This document shows, piece after piece, positions 1 to 8,100 of a stretch of 64,000 nucleotides of DNA. Location of the stretch: assembly GCF_003254545.1 (NCBI RefSeq), contig NZ_QJRH01000060.1, positions 1 through 64,000 on the forward strand. The letters are read 5' to 3'. This DNA is from Flavobacterium tistrianum (GTDB lineage: Bacteria > Bacteroidota > Bacteroidia > Flavobacteriales > Flavobacteriaceae). How positions within the stretch are numbered: position 1 is the first letter of the stretch; each line of letters opens with the position of its first letter. The notes below the pieces were generated by a model, which saw only the letters and a program-made list of their open reading frames with translations, searched no databases and was not told the origin of the DNA. Position numbers and translations under genes: made by a program.

Positions 1-8
1 TTTTGGCA

Positions 9-164
9 TTAGTTTACGGGCTCAAACTGTTTCAGGTGTTGCAAGCAATACAGGATGTCAGAATAGTGGTATTGTAACGGCAAGCAGTACTCTGGTTTAG
101 TGTCCTGAGCCATTACGCCAATTGAAAAGAAAGCAACTGTTACAACTGTGATTACTTTTGTCAT
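9..164 (-). CDS. Possible small secreted peptide (51 aa)
   Basis: An ATG-started 51-codon frame with a clear N-terminal signal peptide (hydrophobic VVTVAFFSIGVMA, then Q, a normal signal peptidase I site). The mature part is about 32 residues with two Cys and several His (YCLPLQYHYSDILYCLQHL). It sits downstream of and in the same direction as the copper genes, so a periplasmic metal-binding role is possible. The signal peptide is convincing but the mature frame has no recognisable family. A frameshift near codon 25 cannot be excluded, because the next frame also gives Cys-containing sequence. Confidence 0.4.
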   Translation of the reverse strand: MTKVITVVTVAFFSIGVMAQDTKPEYCLPLQYHYSDILYCLQHLKQFEPVN

Positions 165-300
165 TTTGTTTAAATGTTTTTTGTGTTAGAGATTATAATT
201 GGTAAATCAAATATAATCCGAATTCTTATAGCTGATTCTTACAAATTGTTAATGTTTTTGTAAAATCTGTTAATGAGTTGTAAAGCCTCCACCATTGTAT
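165..300. other. Gap between the small peptide gene and the multicopper oxidase
   Basis: An AT-rich spacer of 136 bases. On the minus strand it would carry the promoter of the small peptide gene and the end of the oxidase transcript. I see no convincing hairpin with a T-run and no gene. Confidence 0.4.
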
Positions 301-2544
301 TTAATAGTTAAGATTAACTCCAAATCCAATTCCCATATCGCTGTCGTAATGTGTCGTAATTCCGAAGTTTCGGGCAATAATGTATTTCAATCCAGCCATG
401 TATTCTTTATCAGTATTCCACATTAAATTCATTCTGAGTCTTTGCGAAAGCGGAATGTCTTTTCGTTCAAATTGGACTCTCACATTTCCATCGGTATAAA
501 CCTCAACTTGTGCTTTTATGAGCATTGGCAAAGTATATTCTGCTCCTAGACTAAAAACCGAACGGTTGTCTTTGGTGTTTTTCTGTCCGAAGAGATTCTG
601 TTCCTGTTCGTCTATTCCCATTTTTCGGTATCGCCAGTCAAAACCAATAAAAGGCATTAACCATTGATTTTTTCCAATATAGCGACCAATATGTGTTTCA
701 GCTTCATAACCGTGTTTGTCATTATAACCCAATCTCCATTCGGTTCCAATGCTCCAACGTGTGTTGCTGAACACCGCTTCACCGTCATTTCCATTCGAAG
801 CAAAATCATTTTCAGCCATAAAATGAAACATTCTATCATCCATTTTTAGCATTTTAAAAGCCATTTCAGGATGATGAATCAACGGATTTGGAGCTGAATT
901 TTCGTAAGTGAAAATTCTTCCCATTCCCGCCATCATGTGATATAAAATATGACAGTGAAAAAACCAGTCGCCATCAGCATTTGCTTGGAATTCGATTGTG
1001 TCGGTTTCCATCGGCATAATGTCAATCACATTTTTTAAAGGAGAATAATCCCCATGTTCGTTCAAAATTCTAAAATCATGTCCATGCAAATGCATTGGGT
1101 GGCGCATCATAGAACCGTTGTACAGCACAATACGAACGTTTTCGCCTTTTTTAATTAAAATTTTATCGGTTTCAGAAACCACTTTATTATCCAAACTCCA
1201 GACATAACGATTCATATTTCCAGAAAGTGTAAAACGCAATTCTTTTACAGGTGCATCTTTCGGAAGATTGGTTTTAAAAGGAGATTTCAGCATTCCGTAA
1301 TTCAAAGTCACAATTTCAGAAGTTTCAATACTGTCATTTTCCATTTTCATTCCTTCCATATTATGATTTGAATGATCCATCGCAGGTTTTGCATTTTCAT
1401 CTTCACCTGAAATTTCTGGATACATTACGGCATTCATATCCATTTTATTCAAAGACATATTCATGCCCATATCGTTCATGTCGCCGTTCATTTTCATCAT
1501 ATCATTCATCATTTTCATACCTTCAAAATATTTTAATTTCGAAAGATGATGAACTGGCTGTTTCTCTCCTCTTCCTAAAAACAAAGACGCAGATCCCGTT
1601 CTGTCTTCGGCTGTAGCCAAAAAAGCAAAAGATTTGTTGTCTTCAGGAATCGTAATTACAACATCATAAGTTTCAGAAACTGCAATAATCAAACGATCGA
1701 CTTCGACAGGATCAACATCATTTCCGTCGCTTGCCACAACCGTAATTTTTCCTCCGCCATAAGTCAGCCAAAAATAACTCGAAGCACCTCCATTGGCAAT
1801 TCGTAAACGGACTTTTGAACCTGGTTTAAGATCTGAAAACTGCTGTTCGTTTTTACCATTAATGAGAAACTTTTCATAATAAACATCGCTGACATCCATT
1901 GCGTTCATTCGTTTCCATTCGTTGGTAACTTTGGTAGAAAAATGCCCTTGTTTTACAGCTTCGGAATAACTTTGAGTTGTTCCTTTTTTGATAGCAAACC
2001 AATCATTTGCATTGTGCAGCATTCGCTGAATATTCTCTGGTTTAAGATCCGACCATTCGCTTAAAATAACTGGAATCGTCGGCAAATCGTCAATTCCTTT
2101 TCTAATAGTCGGATCGTCTTTTTTCTTGTTGATGATGAAAAGTCCGTACAAACCAATTTGTTCCTGAAGTCCAGAATGGCTGTGATACCAATACGTTCCA
2201 TTTTGAATAATAGGAAATGTATATTTGTGAGTTGTTCCTGGTTCAATTGGCATTTGAGTTAAATACGGAACACCGTCTTCTTTATTGGGAAGAAATAATC
2301 CGTGCCAGTGCATTGAAGTACTTTCTTTTTTTAATTCGTTATGAACGTAAATCTCTGCAATATCGCCTTCGGTAAAAGTTAGAGTCGGCATCGGAATTTG
2401 TCCATTAACAGCAATCGCACGTTTTTCTTTACCCGAAAAATTGACAATCGTATCACGAACATGCAAGTCGTAACGCACTACTTTTTGAGCCTTTAGTTGA
2501 AAAGCGATTGCAAAAAGGATAAGGATATATTTGATTTTAATCAT
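301..2544 (-). CDS. Multicopper oxidase (CopA/PcoA type) fused to a PcoB-like outer-membrane barrel domain
   Basis: Exported copper oxidase of 747 aa, probably oxidising Cu(I) in the periplasm or at the outer membrane. The signal peptide ends at about residue 20 (FQLKA-Q). Cupredoxin copper ligands are visible: HWHG at 79-82, HSH at 121-123, HPMHLHGHD near 481, and HCHILYHMM near 528. A Met-rich stretch at about 340-400 (repeated MxxM and HSNHNMEGM) resembles the copper-binding loops of PcoA and CueO. After the last cupredoxin, about residues 580-747 are not oxidase: alternating aromatic and charged strands (TEWRLGYN, IGFDWRYRKMG, KAQVEVYTDG, ending in GVNLNY) look like PcoB/CopB. Its start lies 4 bases after the end of the ATPase gene, so the two are co-transcribed. 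Confidence 0.9.
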   Translation of the reverse strand: MIKIKYILILFAIAFQLKAQKVVRYDLHVRDTIVNFSGKEKRAIAVNGQIPMPTLTFTEGDIAEIYVHNELKKESTSMHWHGLFLPNKEDGVPYLTQMPIEPGTTHKYTFPIIQNGTYWYHSHSGLQEQIGLYGLFIINKKKDDPTIRKGIDDLPTIPVILSEWSDLKPENIQRMLHNANDWFAIKKGTTQSYSEAVKQGHFSTKVTNEWKRMNAMDVSDVYYEKFLINGKNEQQFSDLKPGSKVRLRIANGGASSYFWLTYGGGKITVVASDGNDVDPVEVDRLIIAVSETYDVVITIPEDNKSFAFLATAEDRTGSASLFLGRGEKQPVHHLSKLKYFEGMKMMNDMMKMNGDMNDMGMNMSLNKMDMNAVMYPEISGEDENAKPAMDHSNHNMEGMKMENDSIETSEIVTLNYGMLKSPFKTNLPKDAPVKELRFTLSGNMNRYVWSLDNKVVSETDKILIKKGENVRIVLYNGSMMRHPMHLHGHDFRILNEHGDYSPLKNVIDIMPMETDTIEFQANADGDWFFHCHILYHMMAGMGRIFTYENSAPNPLIHHPEMAFKMLKMDDRMFHFMAENDFASNGNDGEAVFSNTRWSIGTEWRLGYNDKHGYEAETHIGRYIGKNQWLMPFIGFDWRYRKMGIDEQEQNLFGQKNTKDNRSVFSLGAEYTLPMLIKAQVEVYTDGNVRVQFERKDIPLSQRLRMNLMWNTDKEYMAGLKYIIARNFGITTHYDSDMGIGFGVNLNY

Positions 2545-2548
2545 TAGA

Positions 2549-5095
2549 TTATAATTTTAAATTTCTCAATCGCAAAGCATTTACGATTACGGATACAGAA
2601 CTCAAACTCATTGCCACCGCAGCCAACATTGGCGAAAGCAATATTCCTAAAAACGGATATAAAATTCCAGCTGCAATTGGCACGCCCAAAGTGTTATAGA
2701 TAAAAGCAAAAAATAAATTCTGCTTGATGTTTGACATCACAGCATGGCTGAGGTTTTTTGCTTTTACAATTCCCTTTAAGTCTCCTTTTACTAAAGTAAT
2801 TTTAGCGCTTTCAATAGCGACGTCAGTTCCAGTTCCCATTGCGATTCCTATATTGGATTGAGCTAAAGCAGGCGCATCATTGATTCCGTCTCCAGCCATG
2901 GCAACAATTTTTCCTTGTGCCTGAAGACGTTGAATCTCTTTTAATTTATCTTCTGGAAGACAATCTGCCTTGAAAGAACTTAAATGTAAATGTTCAGCAA
3001 CTGCTTTTGCAGTATTATGATTGTCACCAGTCATCATGATTACTTCAACACCTTGAGCGATTAATTCTTTAATGGCTTTTGCGCTGTTTTCTTTAATGGC
3101 GTCAGTAATGGCTACGAAGCCTAAAACGCTTTTTTCAATAGCGATGTACGAAATAGTTTTTCCTAAATTCTGTTCAGAAATTACTTTTTGTTCTAAATTG
3201 GCAGAAACAGAAGCACCAATTTCATCCATTAATTTTTTGTTTCCTAAAGCGACATTTATGTTTTCTATAGTTCCCAAAACGCCTTTTCCTGCAATAGTTT
3301 CAAAACCTTGAACTTCTTTGAATGAACTATTTTTTGCTTTCGCGAAATCTACTACGGCCTGCGCTAAAGGATGTTCGCTATGCTGATTTAAAGAAGCAAT
3401 GTTTTGAAGAAGAAAATCTTCGTCATTATTTACTGCATAAATTTTTTCTACAGATGGTTTTCCTTCTGTGATGGTTCCAGTTTTATCGGTTATCAAAACA
3501 TCAATTTTATTCATGTTTTCTAAGGCTTCTGCATTTTTGATCAAGATTCCGTTTTGAGCACCTTTTCCAACCCCAACCATAACCGACATCGGAGTTGCGA
3601 GTCCGAGTGCACAAGGACAGGCGATAATTAGAACCGCAATCGCATTGATTAATCCGTAAACATAAGCGGGTTCTGGACCAAATTTTGCCCAGACAAAAAA
3701 GGTTACAATTGAAATGATAACAACTGTTGGCACAAAATATTTAGAAACGCGATCAGCTAATTTCTGAATCGGAGCACGAGATCTGCTTGCATCATTTACC
3801 ATTTGGATAATTTGTGACAACATGGTTTCTGAACCGACTTTTTCGGCAATCATCACAAATGATTTTGTACCGTTTATAGTTCCTGAAATTACAGCATCGC
3901 CTGTTTTTTTGTCTACCGGAATTGGTTCTCCAGTAATCATCGATTCGTCTATACTGCTTTCCCCAGTTGTTATTTTTCCATCTACAGGGATTTTTTCTCC
4001 TGGTTTTACACGAAGTAAATCGCCTTTTTTGATATTGTGAATAGAGATTACTTTATCTACACCGTTTTCAACCAAAGTCGCTTCTGTTGGAGCTAATTTC
4101 AATAATTCTTTTATTGCTCCGTTGGTTTGTCCGTGCGCTTTGGCTTCCAACAATTGTCCTAATAAAACCAAAGTGATAATTACAGTGGCAGCTTCAAAAT
4201 ACAAATGAATCGTTCCGTGATGCGATTTGAATTCGTCTGGAAAAATACTTGGAAAAAACATTCCCACGATACTAAAAAGAAAAGCAACGCTGGTTCCGAT
4301 TCCAATTAGCGTAAACATGTTTAAATTCCAAGTTACAATTGATTTGTATGCGCGAACGAAAAACATCAAGCCAGCATAAAACAAAACAGGAATAGAAAAT
4401 AATAACTGAACCCAGTTCCATTTTTCAATAGACATGATATTGTAAAGCGGATTATTCGGAATCATTTCTGACATTGAGATGATGAAAATTGGAAGCGTAA
4501 ACAGAATCGCTATTTTCATTTTCTTTAATAAATCAGAATAAGTTTTGTTTCCTTCACTTTCTGAAGCTTGCATCGGAACCAAATCCATTCCGCAAATTGG
4601 ACAATCGCCTGGTTCGTTTGAAACAATTTCTGGATGCATTGGACAAGTAAATTGTGTTGCGGTTACGGCAACTTGCGGAACTAAATCCATTCCGCAGACT
4701 GGACAATCTCCAGGTTTGTTGTATGTTTTATCGCCTTCACAATGCATTGGGCAGTAATAAACGCCATTCGCACTGTGATGATGTACTTTTTTAGTTTCTG
4801 CTTTATGATGATCGTGATTGTGACCGTTATGTTCTTTTTTATGACTAGAACAGCAAGATTTAACGGCAGTTTCTCCATGATTTTTAGGAGAATCCATTTC
4901 AATAGTATAATTTCCCGCAACCGATAAAACTTCCTGAAATTTTTCTGTCGGGACGTGCTTATCCATTGTTATAGTGGCTGTTGGCGGATTCAAACTAACT
5001 TCTGCATGAACGCCTTCAACTTCATTTAAAGTTTTTTCTACTTTAGTTCGGCATCCATTGCAAGACATTCCTGAAATTATATATTGATGAGTCAT
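2549..5095 (-). CDS. copA: Copper-translocating P1B-type ATPase with HMA and two extra Cys-rich metal-binding modules
   Basis: Inner-membrane Cu(I) exporter of 848 aa. Domains in order: an HMA domain with MSCNGC (Cys12 and Cys15); a His-rich linker ([10 protein letters not shown]); two heavy-metal-binding modules of the CPM...GDCPxCGMDLVP type at about 113-139 and 149-174; then membrane helices, the actuator loop (TGES and TGEP), the CPC ion site ([11 protein letters not shown], near 492), the phosphorylation site DKTGT (near 533), the SEHPLA nucleotide site and [13 protein letters not shown] with HP defines the Cu+ group. First gene of a two-gene unit with the multicopper oxidase, which probably processes the exported copper. 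Regulation is probably by the HMA-AraC protein encoded just upstream. Confidence 0.95.
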   Translation of the reverse strand: MTHQYIISGMSCNGCRTKVEKTLNEVEGVHAEVSLNPPTATITMDKHVPTEKFQEVLSVAGNYTIEMDSPKNHGETAVKSCCSSHKKEHNGHNHDHHKAETKKVHHHSANGVYYCPMHCEGDKTYNKPGDCPVCGMDLVPQVAVTATQFTCPMHPEIVSNEPGDCPICGMDLVPMQASESEGNKTYSDLLKKMKIAILFTLPIFIISMSEMIPNNPLYNIMSIEKWNWVQLLFSIPVLFYAGLMFFVRAYKSIVTWNLNMFTLIGIGTSVAFLFSIVGMFFPSIFPDEFKSHHGTIHLYFEAATVIITLVLLGQLLEAKAHGQTNGAIKELLKLAPTEATLVENGVDKVISIHNIKKGDLLRVKPGEKIPVDGKITTGESSIDESMITGEPIPVDKKTGDAVISGTINGTKSFVMIAEKVGSETMLSQIIQMVNDASRSRAPIQKLADRVSKYFVPTVVIISIVTFFVWAKFGPEPAYVYGLINAIAVLIIACPCALGLATPMSVMVGVGKGAQNGILIKNAEALENMNKIDVLITDKTGTITEGKPSVEKIYAVNNDEDFLLQNIASLNQHSEHPLAQAVVDFAKAKNSSFKEVQGFETIAGKGVLGTIENINVALGNKKLMDEIGASVSANLEQKVISEQNLGKTISYIAIEKSVLGFVAITDAIKENSAKAIKELIAQGVEVIMMTGDNHNTAKAVAEHLHLSSFKADCLPEDKLKEIQRLQAQGKIVAMAGDGINDAPALAQSNIGIAMGTGTDVAIESAKITLVKGDLKGIVKAKNLSHAVMSNIKQNLFFAFIYNTLGVPIAAGILYPFLGILLSPMLAAVAMSLSSVSVIVNALRLRNLKL

Positions 5096-5307
5096 TGTAT
5101 TGGTTTTTAATGTTACAATGCAAATTTCTGAACTATCTGTGAGTTCGGTTTGTAGAATTTTGGGAATGATTTGTAAGATTTACTAAATGTTGTTTTTTAA
5201 ACGCAAAGGACGCAAAGAATTTACGCAGAGTTCGCTAAGTTTTTATTTAGTTGAGATTTTTAAAAGTTCGCAAAGCTTTGTGTGAATAATTCTGCGAGCT
5301 GTATTTA

Positions 5308-5389
5308 AACATAGCCCAAGGTTTCAACCTTGGGTACACAAAGATTGGAACACGATGCGTTTCCCAAGGTTGAAACCTTGGGCTATGTT
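5308..5389. repeat. REP-like double hairpin, 27-bp perfect inverted repeat
   Basis: The left arm at 5308-5334 and the right arm at 5363-5389 are exact reverse complements over 27 bp with a 28-bp spacer. Each arm is itself a hairpin (cccaaggtt/aaccttggg), so the element can fold as two small stem-loops or one long one. The same design with different sequence recurs at 38235-38335. This is the layout of REP/BIME-like non-autonomous elements; no transposase is nearby. Confidence 0.8.
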
Positions 5390-5421
5390 CTGAATAAATT
5401 GCGAAATCGTTATGTGAAAAG

Positions 5422-5488
5422 TTAGCCACAGACTTAAAAGATTAACACAGATTTTAAAATCCTTTTAATCCTTATAATCTGTGGCTAA
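5422..5488. repeat. Inverted repeat, ttagccacaga / tctgtggctaa
   Basis: An exact 11-bp inverted repeat at 5422-5432 and 5478-5488 with AT-rich inner sequence that is also partly self-complementary (aaaatccttttaatcc). Related cores occur at 60283-60410 and 61195-61247. It could end transcription on either side. Confidence 0.6.
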
Positions 5489-5499
5489 AAAACTTTGCT

Positions 5500-5515
5500 C
5501 CCGATAGCTATCGGG
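5500..5515. repeat. 16-bp perfect palindrome CCCGATAGCTATCGGG
   Basis: An exact palindrome, unusually GC-rich for this DNA. An identical copy lies at 42926-42941, also in a gap between genes. Two exact copies suggest an interspersed element rather than an operator for one gene. Confidence 0.75.
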
Positions 5516-5546
5516 ATTGCGTAAACCTTTGCGGTTAAATAAAAAA

Positions 5547-6107
5547 CTACAAATTCTCGATCTGAATACGCATTTTATCTTTTGATTGTTTGAATGAAGT
5601 AGGAGTAAAGCCTGTAATTTTCTTGAATTGATTGCTTAAATGCGCCACATTGCTGTAGTTAAGAATATCGGCGATTTCGCTAAGAGAAAGCTCATTATAA
5701 ATCAATAATTCTTTTACTTTTTCAATTTTCTGGCTGATGAAATACTTTTCAATAGTGGTATTTTCAATTTCAGAAAATAAATTGCTTAGCGAATTATAAT
5801 CTTGATTTAGGTTTTCAGCTAAATAATCAGACAGGTTGATTTTTAAATCATTGTTTTTATGATGTACCAAATCGACAATTAGGTTTTTTATTCTTTCGAC
5901 TGTTTTCGTTTTTTTATCATCGATTAAATCAAAGCCTAAAGCTTGAAGATTTTCTAATAGAACTTCTTTTTGCTCGTCGCTGATTTCTTCGTTCAGCTCG
6001 ACTTCTCCCAATTCTACAGAAGTGGTTTGAAGTCCGAGTTTTTCGAACTCAGACTTCACTACCATTTTGCATCGGCTGCACACCATATTTTTGATGTAAA
6101 GCTTCAT
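5547..6107 (-). CDS. AraC-family regulator with N-terminal HMA-like metal-binding domain
   Basis: 186 aa from the ATG at 6107. A longer frame to 6140 would overlap the upstream gene by 31 bases and add only MRKCGRNDQIN, so I prefer the inner start. Residues 1-65 look like a heavy-metal-associated domain: MKLYIKNMVCSRCKMVV with Cys10 and Cys13, then a beta-alpha pattern. Residues about 90-186 are an AraC double helix-turn-helix (LSLSEIADILNYSNVAHLSNQFKKITG). It has no cupin sensor, so the HMA part is the likely input, binding Cu(I) or a similar soft metal. It begins 2 bases after the DUF3347 gene and is encoded upstream of copA, so it is the probable regulator of the island. Confidence 0.85.
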   Translation of the reverse strand: MKLYIKNMVCSRCKMVVKSEFEKLGLQTTSVELGEVELNEEISDEQKEVLLENLQALGFDLIDDKKTKTVERIKNLIVDLVHHKNNDLKINLSDYLAENLNQDYNSLSNLFSEIENTTIEKYFISQKIEKVKELLIYNELSLSEIADILNYSNVAHLSNQFKKITGFTPTSFKQSKDKMRIQIENL

Positions 6108-6109
6108 AT

Positions 6110-6640
6110 TTATTTGATCGTTTCTACCACATTTCCGCAAGTCAGCATAGAAGAACCATAATACGGATTTTTAACCGCTTTTTCTTTGCTTAACCAATCA
6201 GCGTCTGCCATTGGGCAATATTGTTTGTAGATTGGTTCACTTGGATTTGAAACCTTAATTAAATCGTAAGTGCTTTTAGATAAAGATTTAAAAGTCTCAC
6301 GCTGTTTTTTAAGATCTGTTGTTGCTGAAATACTTTTGGCATCGGCAGTTAATTTTTTAACTACTTTCATCCAAACGGTATGTTCGTTGCTTTTCAGTTT
6401 GTCCATTTTAACAGCGGAAATGGCTGTCAACAAAGTTGCAGCTTTCGCCGAAGTTAGTTTGCTGTCACTTTTAATAAGTGCATCTTTTACAGAAAAATAA
6501 GCATCGTAAACAGATTGAAGCTGACTAGCATCAACAATTTCTGTTGTTCCTGACTCTAATTTTGCTGTTTTTGCCTGAATAATATTTGCGTTAAATAATA
6601 CTGTAAATGCTGTTGCTAAAGCTATAATTGATTTTTTCAT
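6110..6640 (-). CDS. DUF3347 domain periplasmic protein, copper-associated
   Basis: 176 aa with a signal peptide (LATAFTVLFNANIIQAKT). The helical region includes YDAYFSVKDALIKSDS and a C-terminal motif YCPMADADWLSK...YYGSSMLTCG, with two Cys and Met residues suited to copper binding. DUF3347 proteins usually accompany Cu/Ag efflux genes in Bacteroidetes; the exact biochemical role is not established. Co-transcribed with the HMA-AraC regulator (2-base spacing), which suggests the operon is metal-induced. Confidence 0.85.
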   Translation of the reverse strand: MKKSIIALATAFTVLFNANIIQAKTAKLESGTTEIVDASQLQSVYDAYFSVKDALIKSDSKLTSAKAATLLTAISAVKMDKLKSNEHTVWMKVVKKLTADAKSISATTDLKKQRETFKSLSKSTYDLIKVSNPSEPIYKQYCPMADADWLSKEKAVKNPYYGSSMLTCGNVVETIK

Positions 6641-6737
6641 TGTATATAATATTTAAGTAAAGGATTTATTTCCTTTAAAATTAATTAAAAATTTCGTTTT
6701 AAAAAAGACCCAATATGGGCTGTCATAAATACAAATA

Positions 6738-7094
6738 TTATATTTTCGGCTTCAGCCAAATAGAAGCAAATCCAGAAGAAATAGTAGAATTACTATAAGA
6801 TGAAATAGTGTTTTTTAAAGAAAAATTGAAAACATCGTTTTGGAAATCAAAATCATTAGAAGTTAAAAGAATGTTTAATACTGAGGTATTACAGCCAGTA
6901 TGACGGCATTTTCCTTCGCAATTGTGTTTTTCTTGTTTTGAAGTTTTCTTTTCACAGCATTTTTTAGAACAGCTGTTTTCTTTTTTCGAGGCAATTTCTT
7001 TTGAGTGTCCAGTATGACATGCGTAAGTATAACTCGGATTCAAAAAGAAACTAAGTGTTATAAAAAGCATTATTATGTGGATTTTCTTGCTCAA
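6738..7094 (-). CDS. Secreted Cys/His-rich small protein, probable metal binder
   Basis: 118 aa. A hydrophobic signal segment (IIMLFITLSFFLNPSYTYA) is followed at once by CHTGHS and a Lys/Cys-rich stretch (SCSKKCCEKK, HNCEGKCRHTGC), nine Cys in all, then a Ser/Asn-rich tail. Not a family I can name. Cys density plus position suggest metal capture outside the cytoplasm. The last codons (WLKPKI) coincide with a ttcggcttcagccaaat sequence similar to an intergenic repeat at about 38461-38480, so the C-terminus may have been shaped by a repeat insertion. Confidence 0.7.
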   Translation of the reverse strand: MSKKIHIIMLFITLSFFLNPSYTYACHTGHSKEIASKKENSCSKKCCEKKTSKQEKHNCEGKCRHTGCNTSVLNILLTSNDFDFQNDVFNFSLKNTISSYSNSTISSGFASIWLKPKI

Positions 7095-7163
7095 GAATTT
7101 GTTTTTAGTAGCACAAATTTAGTTAAAAATGTTTGAGGAAATAACTTTTTAAGATTTCGCTAA

Positions 7164-7997
7164 CTAGAGTTTTTTGAAATCTGTCGGTTTCATGTTTTTA
7201 CGTTTCTTGAAATAATTGGTCAAATGACTTTCATCGGTAAAACCAAATTCGTACGCAATCTGTTTAATCGGCAATTGATTGTTGTGAAATCTTTTTTCGA
7301 TTAAAGTCAATCTTAAATTATGAATGTATTCGCGATAACTAATGCTGAAAGTTCTTTTAAAATAAGCGCTAAAATAGGTCTGAGCGATATTAAAATGTTC
7401 TGCAATAACTTTTATCTGAACCAATTTAGGCTGATAAATATTCTGATGTATATAATTTGCAATTTGTTCATTGTCCAGATGTTTGGATGTCATTTGTAAA
7501 TTCATGCATCTAATCGTTTCTTTAATCAATCCAAAAATGGAAAGTATCTGATAGAATACAATTGGCGAATTGGTAACATCTATATATTCGCCATACTTTG
7601 TGATGTTTTCAACTGTATTCTTTAGAATGGTTTTGCAAGGTTCATCAAACTTTAAAACAGTTTCTTTTAAAATTTTATCACGCATGAAACTTTCTGGAGT
7701 GTGAATTAGAAATTCATCACAAGTTAGATTTTGCTTCGAATTAAAATAATTATCGGTGAATTTTATAAAAATAAAACGAGTACTCTTTTTAATATCAAAG
7801 TAATGTTCGTCATCAGGTGAAATCACAAAAAGATCTCCTGCTTTATAATGAAGCAAATTATTATTTATATGATGAATACCACTTCCTTTTTTGATATAAA
7901 TGATTTCGTAATACGTATGTGTATGCGGAGGAAGATGAAATTTCTCTTCCTCAAATTCGTCAAGAACAAGCGTTTTAAACTGATTTAATTTAGGCAT
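7164..7997 (-). CDS. AraC-family transcriptional regulator with cupin sensor
   Basis: 277 aa from the ATG at 7997; a TTG at 8012 would add only MYIYV. The N-terminal cupin (LPPHTHTYYEIIYIKKGSG, then YKAGDLFVISPDDEHYF) is a small-molecule-binding fold. The C-terminal AraC domain has both helix-turn-helix units (LVQIKVIAEHFNIAQTYFS and LPIKQIAYEFGFTDESHL). It is transcribed away from the MFS transporter at 8101 with about 100 bases between, the usual layout of a regulator and its target. Confidence 0.9.
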   Translation of the reverse strand: MPKLNQFKTLVLDEFEEEKFHLPPHTHTYYEIIYIKKGSGIHHINNNLLHYKAGDLFVISPDDEHYFDIKKSTRFIFIKFTDNYFNSKQNLTCDEFLIHTPESFMRDKILKETVLKFDEPCKTILKNTVENITKYGEYIDVTNSPIVFYQILSIFGLIKETIRCMNLQMTSKHLDNEQIANYIHQNIYQPKLVQIKVIAEHFNIAQTYFSAYFKRTFSISYREYIHNLRLTLIEKRFHNNQLPIKQIAYEFGFTDESHLTNYFKKRKNMKPTDFKKL

Positions 7998-8055
7998 AAC
8001 ATAAATGTACAATTTTATATCGTAAATTTACAACTTTTTTTAAGGTTAACGGTGT

Positions 8056-8063
8056 TAATTTTG
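8056..8063 (+). promoter_or_regulatory. Likely -7 element (TAATTTTG) for the MFS gene
   Basis: It matches the flavobacterial -7 consensus TAnnTTTG and lies 38 bases before the MFS start codon. I see no TTG at the right -33 distance, so the promoter may need the neighbouring AraC protein as activator. A gtaaatttac palindrome lies just upstream at 8022-8031. Confidence 0.4.
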
Positions 8064-8100
8064 CCTCGTAGAAATCTATTCCTTTCTACATTAAATCAAA

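Larger units (their letters stand above)
5096..5546. repeat. Intergenic region of 450 bp filled with interspersed repeats
   Basis: No gene. Next to copA lie about 100 bases that probably hold its promoter. The rest is repeat-derived: a direct-repeat-like stretch (cgcaaaggacgcaaag, 5200-5275), a large double hairpin (5308-5389), an inverted repeat of the cacagatta/taatctgtg kind (5422-5488) and the palindrome at 5500-5515. Open frames over this stretch are repeat translations, not genes. Confidence 0.7.

Noticed and set aside
4545..4757. Open frame antisense to the ATPase metal-binding modules (repeated [11 protein letters not shown] peptide)
   Set aside because: It is the reverse-strand reading of the duplicated Cys-rich modules in copA; no signal, family or spacing supports a gene.
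5308..5389. Possible CRISPR array or phage attachment site
   Set aside because: Only one pair of inverted arms, no regular spacing of direct repeats, no cas genes or integrase nearby.
5247..5429. Open frame over the 27-bp inverted repeat
   Set aside because: It translates repeat sequence in a gap and contains both arms of the hairpin; no coding character.
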